DNA of 14,699 nt from an uncultured Alistipes sp. GTDB taxonomy: Bacteria > Bacteroidota > Bacteroidia > Bacteroidales > Rikenellaceae. A model generated the notes under the pieces. It saw nothing but the letters and a program-made list of their open reading frames with translations, made no database searches and was not told where the DNA came from. This document shows positions 1 to 6,952 of this stretch, piece after piece. A program made the position numbers and the translations under genes. Position 1 is the stretch's first letter. Each line of letters opens with the position of its first letter. The stretch spans positions 1 through 14,699 of the forward strand of contig NZ_CABMQJ010000047.1 in NCBI RefSeq assembly GCF_902388705.1, read 5' to 3'.

Positions 1-227
1 GCGTAAAGATTCGTCAGGCGCAGGTAATAGTCGTGCGCGTCCTTGTTGGTCTGAATGACTTTGAACGGTCAGCCGAAGATGCGGCCGAGGATAAATTGCG
101 TTTTGCTGTGCTGCCCGGCTTTGAGCAGCATGTTTTCAAACTCCACCTGCTGGCGTTCGTCCAAGCGGAACGTGTGGCGGTAAATCTTCCCGCCCTCCGG
201 ACGGGTTTCGTTTTTGGGTCTTGCCAT
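1..227 (-). pseudogene. Mobilization protein (Bacteroides MobA/BmgB-like accessory type), interrupted by TGA, cut by window edge
   Basis: The leftward reading frame begins MARPKNETRPEGGKIYRH at 227 and resembles the small relaxosome accessory proteins of Bacteroides mobilizable elements (MARPK..., GGKIYRHTFRL, IFG-PF). Such proteins assist the relaxase at the origin of transfer. After 52 residues the frame meets TGA at 69-71, inside the motif IFG*PFKV. Beyond it the same frame stays open to the window edge and still reads like the family (PFKVIQTNKDAHDYYLRL). Relatives, from memory, carry Arg at the stop, so one C-to-T change (CGA to TGA) would explain it. The start at 227 is preferred over the upstream ATG at 263 because family similarity begins there. 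Family assignment is from memory of related proteins. Confidence 0.6.
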
Positions 228-302
228 ATCTTCAAATTTTAAGGTTATGCGACTTGGGAGCAAACCACCTATTCATTACCAGCGGCGAACCGCTGGCGTT
301 TG

Positions 303-333
303 TGTCGGACAAAACGGAGTTTGTCGGACAAAA
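303..333. repeat. Two direct repeats TGTCGGACAAAA, 19 bases apart start to start
   Basis: TGTCGGACAAAA occurs at 303-314 and again at 322-333 in the same orientation. The pair lies upstream of the mobilization gene, where relaxosome or replication proteins of such elements often bind. The role is inferred from position only. Confidence 0.6.
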
Positions 334-366
334 ACATACCTTGCTATTTGCTCTACGCAAATAAAA

Positions 367-413
367 TCCGTCCCCACGGGACGGAAAGGAGTTGCCGCGG
401 GCAACGACTTTCC
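367..413. other. Pair of overlapping stem-loops, candidate part of an origin of transfer
   Basis: The first stem is TCCGTCCC (367-374) with GGGACGGA (378-385), a perfect 8-bp stem with a 3-base loop CAC. The second is GGAAAG (383-388) with CTTTCC (408-413), enclosing GTTGCC (391-396) with GGCAAC (400-405) and loop GCG; the two helices are joined by a symmetric GA/GA internal loop. The two structures share bases 383-385, so both cannot be fully formed at once. Position upstream of a mobilization gene and next to direct repeats suggests oriT. An mRNA leader structure for the leftward mobilization transcript is the alternative. Nothing coding is seen in 228-753. Confidence 0.4.
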
Positions 414-453
414 ATCCTAAAACCTATATACCGAATTGGTAATCCTCCCGCTG

Positions 454-461
454 CAAAGGTA
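454..461 (-). promoter_or_regulatory. Probable -7 promoter element reading toward the mobilization gene
   Basis: The minus strand reads TACCTTTG, a perfect TAnnTTTG Bacteroidota -7 box. No clear TTTG lies 19-21 bases upstream, so the -33 half is missing or degenerate. A transcript from here would run through the stem-loops at 367-413 before reaching the mobilization start at 227. Confidence 0.4.
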
Positions 462-581
462 CGGACTATTTCGGCTTGTGGTACGGGCTAATTAGGGCGA
501 ACGAGGGCGAATGAGGGAGTAAAGGGTATCTTTTCGAGGGTTTCACCCTTTTATTTGTGCCGGGATCGAATGGAATTGGGC

Positions 582-716
582 GGCCCAAAAGCCCAAAGAC
601 CCAAAAGCCCAAAGACCCAAAGGTCCCAAAGACCCAAAGGTCCAAAAGCCCAAAGGCTCAAAAGTCCAAAGACCCAAAAGCCCAAAGGTCCAAAGGCTCA
701 AAGGCCCAAAGGCCGA
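582..716. repeat. Degenerate short tandem array, core CCAAAG/CCAAAA, 16 copies
   Basis: Sixteen copies of (C/T)(C/T)CAAA(A/G), most reading CCCAAAG or CCCAAAA, follow one another with joints of 0-2 bases, giving a period of about 8 to 9 bases. All copies point the same way, so C is confined to one strand. The array ends 38 bases before the start of the broken helix-turn-helix gene. It has no coding look. It could be a protein-binding array, a slippage-prone spacer, or part of the transfer region; nothing in the sequence decides between these. Confidence 0.8.
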
Positions 717-753
717 TGATAAGTTAAATTATACAACACTAATTTTTTAAACT

Positions 754-1041
754 ATGCCAATTATCAATGTTGATGAGCGCGTATGAAGAGCGCTATTAGA
801 GCAAGTAAAGATGCTGACAACCGATGTGCAGCAAACCAAACGTAAATTCGAGCCGAAACCTGCCGACAACTGACTGGACAGCCAGCAGGTATGTGAAGCG
901 TTCAGCATCAACAAACAAACGCTGAAAGCCTATCGGGTACGGGGGCATCTGGCTTTTTCGAGGGTCGGGGGAAAATACTTTTACCGTGAACAGGATGTAG
1001 CCGAATTTTTACAGGCCCGGACGATCAGAAAGGAGGTGTAA
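754..1041 (+). pseudogene. Helix-turn-helix (excisionase-like) DNA-binding protein broken by two TGA codons
   Basis: Reading from ATG at 754, the frame gives MPIINVDERV, TGA (784-786), 28 more codons, TGA (871-873), then an open 55 codons to TAA at 1039-1041. The last part (LDSQQVCEAFSINKQTLKAYRVRG... FYREQDVAEFL) is a MerR/excisionase-type winged helix-turn-helix like that in the next gene. In relatives, from memory, the residue before LD and the one before RAL are tryptophan, so both stops look like TGG-to-TGA changes. No start codon after the second stop would rescue the helix-turn-helix. The stop is one base before the next gene's ATG, so the two were once co-translated. Confidence 0.75.
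1031..1036 (+). promoter_or_regulatory. Strong ribosome binding site for the helix-turn-helix gene
   Basis: AGGAGG lies 6 bases before ATG 1043, inside the last codons of the broken upstream gene. Such a strong Shine-Dalgarno is uncommon in Bacteroidota and fixes the start at 1043. Confidence 0.75.
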
Positions 1042-1042
1042 A

Positions 1043-1348
1043 ATGGGAGGCGATTATTTAACGACGGAAAGCGAAGATGTAAAAAGCATCTTCATAGCTA
1101 TTGACCAAGCCCGGAAAACCTTGCAACTGGCTGCTGCAAATTATCGGCCCTTAATCGGCCCGGAACACTATCTTACAGGGGCGGAAGTTTGCGAATACCT
1201 GCACATCTCGCCCCGAACCTTGCAGACGCTCCGCGATACGCGGCAGATACCGTTTGTCGCAATAAGCGAGCGCAACATCCTCTATCCCGAATCGGCAATC
1301 CGGGAAACGCTGACAAAGAATTACAGACCTACCCGAGACCCGTTCTAA
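1043..1348 (+). CDS. Helix-turn-helix (excisionase-like) DNA-binding protein
   Basis: A 101-residue protein. Residues about 52-95 (YLTGAEVCEYLHISPRTLQT, then LRD...IPFVAISERNILYPESAI) form the MerR-like helix-turn-helix found in element-encoded excisionase and regulator proteins of Bacteroidota. The N-terminal half is predicted to be helical and is not a domain I recognise. It follows the broken paralogue by one base and is followed by a strong terminator, so it closes that transcription unit. Likely roles are excision control or regulation of element genes, inferred from family and position. It is uninterrupted, unlike its upstream neighbour. Confidence 0.75.
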   Translation: MGGDYLTTESEDVKSIFIAIDQARKTLQLAAANYRPLIGPEHYLTGAEVCEYLHISPRTLQTLRDTRQIPFVAISERNILYPESAIRETLTKNYRPTRDPF

Positions 1349-1359
1349 AACAAACAATC

Positions 1360-1396
1360 AAGCCCTTGCTATTCGGAATTGCAAGGGCTTTTTATT
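1360..1396 (+). terminator. Rho-independent terminator after the helix-turn-helix gene
   Basis: AAGCCCTTGC (1360-1369) pairs perfectly with GCAAGGGCTT (1381-1390) across an 11-base loop, followed by TTTATTTATT. It lies 11 bases after the stop at 1348 and insulates the arsenic operon from upstream transcription. No gene is seen between here and the ars promoter. Confidence 0.85.
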
Positions 1397-1488
1397 TATT
1401 ACGATTAACCGATAATGATTGACGGCGGGTTATAGCTGCTCTGAATGTATCCGCGCGTTCTGCATGATGATAAAAAACAGGCTGTTAT

Positions 1489-1519
1489 TTTGCAGAAATG
1501 AATATTGTTCGTATATTTG
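1489..1519 (+). promoter_or_regulatory. ars operon promoter (Bacteroidota type)
   Basis: TTTG at 1489-1492, a 19-base spacer and TATATTTG at 1512-1519 match the Bacteroidota consensus TTTG-N19..21-TAnnTTTG. Transcription should begin around 1526, leaving a leader of only about 13 bases before arsR ATG 1539. Confidence 0.8.
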
Positions 1520-1528
1520 CGAACAATA
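1503..1528. promoter_or_regulatory. Probable ArsR operator enclosing the -7 box
   Basis: TATTGTTCG (1503-1511) and CGAACAATA (1520-1528) are perfect 9-base inverted arms. The 8-base spacer between them is exactly the -7 box TATATTTG. A dimeric ArsR bound here would cover the -7 element and the start site, giving simple autorepression relieved by As(III). Confidence 0.8.
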
Positions 1529-1538
1529 GAAGAAAAAC

Positions 1539-1862
1539 ATGATGAAAAAAGCCTATACCGACCAAGAAGAGCAGATCGCCCGTTTCGCCAAGGCGATGGG
1601 ACATCCGGCGCGTATGGCTATCCTGCGGTTTCTCGCTTCGCAGGAGAGTTGTTTTTTCGGGGATATTCACGAGGTGCTGCCTATTGCCAAAGCGACTGTG
1701 TCGCAACACCTCAAAGAGTTGAAAGATGCCGGACTGATACAGGGCGAAATCGAAACCCCGAAAGTCCGTTACTGCATCAACCGTGAAAATTGGGCTGTCG
1801 CACGCGATTTGTTTGCAGGTTTTTTCTGCGAGTGCCGGGATAAAAAATCCTGCTGCGAATAA
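1539..1862 (+). CDS. arsR: Arsenic-responsive repressor ArsR
   Basis: A 107-residue ArsR/SmtB winged-helix protein. The core runs from AKAMGHPARMAILRFLA (17-33) through the recognition helix region AKATVSQHLKELKDAGLI (50-67) and the wing (68-80). The E. coli As(III) motif ELCVCDL in the DNA-binding helix is absent. Cysteines are at 38, 79, 97, 99, 105 and 106; the cluster FFCECRDKKSCCE at the C-terminus resembles the C-terminal metalloid sites of other ArsR types. It should repress its own operon by binding 1503-1528 and release on As(III) or an organic trivalent arsenical. Two in-frame ATGs (1539 and 1542) are possible starts and differ by one Met. It is first gene of an eight-gene operon. 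Confidence 0.92.
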   Translation: MMKKAYTDQEEQIARFAKAMGHPARMAILRFLASQESCFFGDIHEVLPIAKATVSQHLKELKDAGLIQGEIETPKVRYCINRENWAVARDLFAGFFCECRDKKSCCE

Positions 1863-1885
1863 ACCGCTCTTTTTTTACGCTTAAT

Positions 1886-1903
1886 GTTCGTAATTCGCCG
1901 AAC
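1886..1903. promoter_or_regulatory. Second ArsR operator-like core between arsR and arsE
   Basis: GTTCG (1886-1890), 8 bases, CGAAC (1899-1903): the same core and the same spacer length as the main operator. Outer arm bases do not pair, and the spacer TAATTCGC is only a poor -7 match. It sits in the 64-base arsR-arsE gap, 24 bases before arsE. It may be a weak auxiliary operator or the relic of an internal promoter. Confidence 0.5.
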
Positions 1904-1926
1904 TACATATAAAAACCAACAATAGC

Positions 1927-2163
1927 ATGGAAATTAAAATTTTAGGTACGGGTTGCCCACGTTGCAAAACCCTCTACGAAACAACGGAACAAGCAATCGC
2001 CGAATTGGGGCTGGACGCGACGCTCGCAAAGGAGCAGGATATTTTGAAAATCATCGAATACAAAGTACTCGGATTGCCCGCGCTGGTGGTCGATGAAAAA
2101 GTCGTGTCAGCGGGTGCGGGCCTGTCGCTCGGAGAGGTGAAAAAACTTTTAACGAACAAATAG
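1927..2163 (+). CDS. arsE: ArsE-type small thioredoxin-like protein
   Basis: A 78-residue protein of the small thioredoxin-like ('redox-active disulfide protein 2') group. It starts with a beta strand MEIKILGTG, has a CPRC active site at 10-13, and GLPALVVDEK with the cis-Pro at 51. No signal peptide is visible, so it should be cytosolic. In Shewanella arsEFG, proteins of this type with ArsF are reported to reduce nitrophenyl arsenicals such as roxarsone, with ArsG as the permease. The name here rests on family plus immediate linkage to arsF (1 base away) and arsG. A general thiol-transfer role to ArsG or ArsC is the main alternative. Confidence 0.8.
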   Translation: MEIKILGTGCPRCKTLYETTEQAIAELGLDATLAKEQDILKIIEYKVLGLPALVVDEKVVSAGAGLSLGEVKKLLTNK

Positions 2164-2164
2164 G

Positions 2165-2596
2165 ATGAGAACGATTTTAGTTGCTGTGCTGGCTGCCGTC
2201 ATATTGGCCGCCTGCGGAAACAATTCGCGAAAAACAACTGATTCTGCGCCACAAAACGATGGGATCGAGGTGCTTTGTTTCCACGGAGCGCAACGCTGCG
2301 TAACCTGCACGGCCATCGAGAACGGAGCGAAAGAGGTTGTAGACACCTATTTTGCCAAGCAGATCGAGGACGGTGACATAAGTTTCCGGATAATCGACAT
2401 CACGCAGCCGGAAAATGCGGCATTGGCCGATAAATACGAAATAACGTGGTCGTCGATTTTGCTGGTCAGGCGTCAAGACGGCAAAGAAACCGTGAACGAC
2501 CTTACGCAATTTGCCTTTGCCAACGCGCGGACAAATCCCGACAAATTCAAAGCGGAGCTGAAAACGGCAATCGAAAAACTACTACTCACGGAATAA
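2165..2596 (+). CDS. arsF: ArsF-family thioredoxin-like lipoprotein
   Basis: 143 residues matching, from memory, the family named nitrophenyl compound nitroreductase subunit ArsF. Residues 1-16 are a hydrophobic signal ending in lipobox LAAC, with lipidated Cys17. Position +2 onward (GNNSRK) lacks the acidic Bacteroidota surface-export signal, so a periplasm-facing lipoprotein is likely. A thioredoxin-like domain follows: VLCFHGAQRCVTCTAIE has CVTC at 45-48 and an extra Cys38, and FRIIDITQPENAALADKYEI is the second strand region. No flavin or NAD(P)H motif is visible. An extracytoplasmic location is hard to fit with a cytosolic nitroreductase and suggests it receives electrons through ArsG. 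It starts one base after arsE and ends 3 bases before arsG. Confidence 0.8.
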   Translation: MRTILVAVLAAVILAACGNNSRKTTDSAPQNDGIEVLCFHGAQRCVTCTAIENGAKEVVDTYFAKQIEDGDISFRIIDITQPENAALADKYEITWSSILLVRRQDGKETVNDLTQFAFANARTNPDKFKAELKTAIEKLLLTE

Positions 2597-2599
2597 CGT

Positions 2600-3304
2600 A
2601 TGGAGTATTTGCAGAACTTGCTCGACGGCTCGACCGTTCCTGCGGTTACGGCTTTCCTGCTGGGCCTATTGACAGCGATAAGCCCCTGCCCGCTGGCTAC
2701 GAACATTACCGCTATCGGCTACATTAGCCGCGACATTACCGACCGTAACCGGATTTTCCGGGACGGTCTGCTGTACGCTCTCGGACGGATCGCTGCTTAT
2801 ACGCTGCTCGGCGCGGTGTTGATCGCCATTCTGCGCGAGGGTGCGAGTATGTTCGCCTTGCAAAAAGCGATCAGCAGATACGGCGAAATGCTGCTTGCCC
2901 CGGCTCTGATCCTGATCGGGCTGTTCATGCTTTTCGGGCATAAACTCAAGCTGCCGCAGTTCGGGTTTTCTCACGGCGACAAAATCAAGAAACACGGCGG
3001 CTGGGGCGCTCTCCTGTTGGGCGTTCTGTTCGCTATGGCATTTTGCCCCACCAGCGGCATTTTCTATTTCGGGATGCTGATACCCATGTCGGCGGCTGAA
3101 ACGGGCGGCTACCTGCTGCCTGCGGTGTTTGCATTGGCAACCGCCCTGCCCGTGGTCGCCGTCGCCTGGATTCTGGCATACAGCGTGGCGGGTCTCGGAC
3201 GTTTTTACAGCCGGATGCAGGCGTTTCAGAAGTGGCTCAACCGCATCGTCGCCCTGTTGTTTATCGCAGTCGGCGTTTACTATGGCATAATCTATTATTT
3301 CTAA
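2600..3304 (+). CDS. arsG: ArsG-family CcdA-like membrane protein (organoarsenical permease or thiol relay)
   Basis: 234 residues with about six membrane segments. It has the CcdA/DsbD layout: TAISPCPLATNITAIGY near the N-terminus with Cys30 and AFCPTSGIFYFGMLIP with Cys149, each in a membrane segment followed by Pro. The loop at 114-133 is Lys/His-rich. The family is annotated as an efflux permease for aromatic aminobenzyl arsenicals (ArsG). The Cys pair is the hallmark of proteins that move reducing equivalents across the inner membrane, so export and electron transfer are both open. Linkage to a cytosolic CxxC protein and a CxxC lipoprotein favours a relay at least as part of its job. Confidence 0.8.
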   Translation: MEYLQNLLDGSTVPAVTAFLLGLLTAISPCPLATNITAIGYISRDITDRNRIFRDGLLYALGRIAAYTLLGAVLIAILREGASMFALQKAISRYGEMLLAPALILIGLFMLFGHKLKLPQFGFSHGDKIKKHGGWGALLLGVLFAMAFCPTSGIFYFGMLIPMSAAETGGYLLPAVFALATALPVVAVAWILAYSVAGLGRFYSRMQAFQKWLNRIVALLFIAVGVYYGIIYYF

Positions 3305-3316
3305 AACACATAGAAC

Positions 3317-3646
3317 ATGAAAAAGATTGAAATTTTCGACCCGGCCATGTGCTGCCCCACGGGGCTGTGCGGGCCGAATATCAACCCCGACCTGATGCGC
3401 ATTGCCGCAGCCGTGGAATACCTCAAACGTAAAGGCGTGGTGATCGAACGCCACAACCTGCGCGACGAACCGCAGCTGTATGTGACGAACAAGACGGTGA
3501 ACGATTACCTGATGCAGCACGGGGCCGACGGGCTGCCCGTAACGCTGGTGGACGGTGTCGTTACCGTGCAGAAAGGTTATCCGACCAACGATCAACTGGC
3601 CGAGTGGACAGGCATATCGCTGGATTACATTCCCATTCTAAAATAA
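3317..3646 (+). CDS. arsD: Arsenite metallochaperone ArsD
   Basis: 109 residues, starting MKKIEIFDPAMCCPTGLCG. The As(III)-binding triad Cys12, Cys13 and Cys18 is present; the extra C-terminal Cys pairs of plasmid R773 ArsD (around 112/113 and 119/120) are absent, as in most chromosomal forms. ArsD carries As(III) from glutathione or bacillithiol-type thiols to ArsA and raises its affinity. Residues 72-81 (GLPVTLVDGV) and the thioredoxin-like fold fit the family. It lies 12 bases after arsG and 8 before arsA, matching the constant arsD-arsA pairing. Confidence 0.95.
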   Translation: MKKIEIFDPAMCCPTGLCGPNINPDLMRIAAAVEYLKRKGVVIERHNLRDEPQLYVTNKTVNDYLMQHGADGLPVTLVDGVVTVQKGYPTNDQLAEWTGISLDYIPILK

Positions 3647-3654
3647 GCCGTGAT

Positions 3655-5370
3655 ATGAAAACCTTTGATTTATCGACGATAACAGGAACGAAATACCTCT
3701 TTTTCACGGGCAAAGGCGGTGTGGGTAAAACCTCGGTCGCCTGCGCTACGGCGGTCGGACTTGCCGATCAGGGAGAACAAATTTTGCTTATCAGCACCGA
3801 TCCCGCATCCAACCTGCAGGATGTGTTCGGGCAGGCATTGGACGGACACGGCACGCAGATCGCCGACGTTCCGGGGCTGACGGTCGTAAACCTCGACCCG
3901 GAGCAGGCTGCGGCCGAATACCGCGAAAGCGTCATAGGCCCTTACCGCGGCAAACTGCCCGAAAGCGTCATACAAAACATGGAAGAGCAGTTATCCGGCT
4001 CCTGCACGGTGGAGATCGCGGCGTTCAATGCCTTTTCCGACTTCATCACCGATCCGCAGATTCAGCGGCAGTACGACCATATTATTTTCGACACGGCCCC
4101 GACGGGACACACGCTGCGGATGCTGCAACTTCCCTCGGCATGGAGTACCTTTATCAGCGAAAGTACGCACGGCGCGTCGTGCCTCGGCCAGTTGTCGGGA
4201 CTGGAAGAGCGCAAGGAGATTTACAAACAGGCTGTGCGCACACTCTCCGATGCTGCGGCAACGCGACTTGTATTGGTAAGCCGTCCGGATACCGCGCCGC
4301 TGAAAGAAGCCGCCCGCTCGTCGCACGAATTGCAGGCGCTCGGCATCGACAATCAGATGCTCGTCATCAACGGCCTGCTCCAACAGGCGGACGATGAGGA
4401 TGCCGTTACCCGGCAACTCTTCGACCGGCAGCAGGCCGCCATGCGGACCATGCCCGAATCGCTCAAGGGATTCCCGGCGTTCTGCGTGCCCCTGCGCTCG
4501 TATAACCTTTCCAATATCGCCAATATCCGGCGGATGCTTTCGTCGGACCATGTAACGGGCGTTGCGGGCTATCGCCCACTTGCCGGAGAAAAGACGCTCG
4601 ACGATCTGGTGAGGGATCTTTTCGAATCGGGCAAGCGCGTGATTTTCACGATGGGGAAAGGCGGCGTCGGCAAGACGACCGTGGCGACCCGCATTGCGCT
4701 GGGACTGAAACAACTCGGTGCGAAAGTCCACCTTACGACGACCGACCCGGCTAACCATATCAATTACGGGCAGGCCATTGCCGCAGGTCTGGACGTGAGC
4801 CGTATCGACGAGGCCGAGGTGTTGGAAGCCTATAAAAACGAGGTGCGGGCCAAAGCGCGTGAAAACGGCATGAGCGCCGAGGATATGGAGTATATCGAAG
4901 AGGATTTGCGGTCGCCGTGTACGCAGGAGATTGCCGTGTTCAAAGCCTTTGCCGGGATTATGGAGAAAGCCGATACGGAGATCGTTGTGATCGACACGGC
5001 TCCCACGGGGCACACGCTGTTGCTGTTGGACGCTACGCAAAGCTATCACAAAGAGGTCGAACGTACGCAGGGCGAGGTTACGGGAGCTGTGGCGCACCTG
5101 CTGCCGCGCCTGCGCGACCCGCAGCAGACCGAGGTGGTGATCGTTACGCTACCTGAAGCGACACCCGTTTTCGAAGCCGAGCGGTTGCAGGCCGACCTGC
5201 GCCGTGCCGGAATACGCAATGAGTGGTGGGTTGTAAATTCCTGCCTGTCGCTGGTGGCGACGGACAATCCGTTCCTGCAATCCAAAGCGCAGGGCGAATT
5301 GCCGTGGATCGAGCGGGTTAAACAACTTTCCGGAAACCATACGGCCCTGATCGGCTGGAAAAACGAATAA
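3655..5370 (+). CDS. arsA: Arsenite-stimulated ATPase ArsA
   Basis: 571 residues, with two homologous ATPase halves. The first has the P-loop GKGGVGKTS at 19-27 and DTAPTGHT at 146-153; the second has GKGGVGKTT at 334-342 and DTAPTGHT at 447-454. Metalloid-binding cysteines correspond to Cys117, Cys176 and Cys422 (E. coli 113, 172 and 422). It energises arsenite export; the only efflux partner here is Acr3, with no ArsB, so ArsA likely works with Acr3. The start at 3655 (MKTFDLSTITGTKY) is chosen over an upstream frame overlapping arsD because it follows the arsD stop by 8 bases and matches the family N-terminus. Confidence 0.96.
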   Translation: MKTFDLSTITGTKYLFFTGKGGVGKTSVACATAVGLADQGEQILLISTDPASNLQDVFGQALDGHGTQIADVPGLTVVNLDPEQAAAEYRESVIGPYRGKLPESVIQNMEEQLSGSCTVEIAAFNAFSDFITDPQIQRQYDHIIFDTAPTGHTLRMLQLPSAWSTFISESTHGASCLGQLSGLEERKEIYKQAVRTLSDAAATRLVLVSRPDTAPLKEAARSSHELQALGIDNQMLVINGLLQQADDEDAVTRQLFDRQQAAMRTMPESLKGFPAFCVPLRSYNLSNIANIRRMLSSDHVTGVAGYRPLAGEKTLDDLVRDLFESGKRVIFTMGKGGVGKTTVATRIALGLKQLGAKVHLTTTDPANHINYGQAIAAGLDVSRIDEAEVLEAYKNEVRAKARENGMSAEDMEYIEEDLRSPCTQEIAVFKAFAGIMEKADTEIVVIDTAPTGHTLLLLDATQSYHKEVERTQGEVTGAVAHLLPRLRDPQQTEVVIVTLPEATPVFEAERLQADLRRAGIRNEWWVVNSCLSLVATDNPFLQSKAQGELPWIERVKQLSGNHTALIGWKNE

Positions 5371-5373
5371 ACG

Positions 5374-5798
5374 ATGAGGATACTGATTTTATGCACGGGC
5401 AACAGTTGCCGCAGCCAGATGGCCCACGGCTTTATGCAGTCGTTCGATTCCCGCCTGAATGTCTTTTCGGCGGGAACCGAACCGGTGTCCCGCGTCAATC
5501 CGCAGGCCGTCGAAGTAATGGCCGAAGCCGGAATCGACATCGGCAGCCATACGCCGCACCATGTATCGGAATACCTCGGCGGACGGTGGGATTATGTGAT
5601 AACCGTCTGCGGCGGTGCGAACGAAAACTGCCCGGTGTTCTCGGGCCGCGTCATGCACCGCCTGCATATCGGGTTCGACGATCCGTCCCGTGCAATGGGA
5701 ACACCCGAATTTATCGCCGGGGAATTTCGGCGCGTGCGCGATGAAATCAAGGCCCGGTTTTATCGGCTTTATTCAGAAGAGATCAAACCGCAGTTACC

Positions 5799-5802
<4 letters not shown>
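5374..5802 (+). CDS. arsC: Thioredoxin-coupled arsenate reductase ArsC
   Basis: 142 residues with the low-molecular-weight tyrosine phosphatase fold. The P-loop is CTGNSCRS, with nucleophile Cys7 and Arg13 (CX5R). The resolving pair Cys79 and Cys86 in VCGGANENCP matches Cys82/Cys89 of Staphylococcus aureus ArsC, and FDDP at 101-104 carries the general acid. It reduces arsenate to arsenite in the cytosol, with the C79-C86 disulfide recycled by thioredoxin; the operon's own ArsE could supply this, though that is inference. It begins 3 bases after arsA and its TGA overlaps the acr3 ATG (ATGA). Confidence 0.95.
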
Positions 5803-6842
<1,040 letters not shown>

Positions 6843-6893
6843 TATTTAGCAGATAAGGGCAATTAGGCCCTGTTCCACCTGAATTTTATAAAA

Positions 6894-6940
6894 GGCGGGG
6901 CGCATCAGGGATCATTCCGAATCCCGTGCGCCCCACCTTT
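6894..6940. terminator. Two-way terminator between acr3 and the recombinase gene
   Basis: GGCGGGGCGCA (6894-6904) pairs with TGCGCCCCACC (6927-6937) with one mismatch; the inner stem GGGAT (6908-6912) pairs with ATCCC (6921-6925) around an 8-base loop. T-rich bases follow on both strands, so it can stop acr3 transcripts and the converging recombinase transcript, whose stop is at 6953. Confidence 0.85.
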
Positions 6941-6952
6941 CTTCATGTACTA

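Noticed and set aside
521..551. Terminator AAAGGGT/ACCCTTT
   Set aside because: Only 7 base pairs with a long loop and no gene ending just before it.
582..716. CRISPR array or coding repeat protein
   Set aside because: Units are about 8-9 bases with no spacers and no long open frame across the block.
754..873. Use of TGA as tryptophan or another amino acid (altered code)
   Set aside because: TGA ends arsC and acr3 at family-typical lengths, and tryptophan is TGG in arsR and other genes, so the code is standard.
1511..1520. CTnDOT-type target core GTAnnTTTGC in the ars promoter
   Set aside because: The match follows from the -7 promoter consensus, which shares TAnnTTTG; the same match occurs near 453-462 and 10043-10052, with no sign of insertion.
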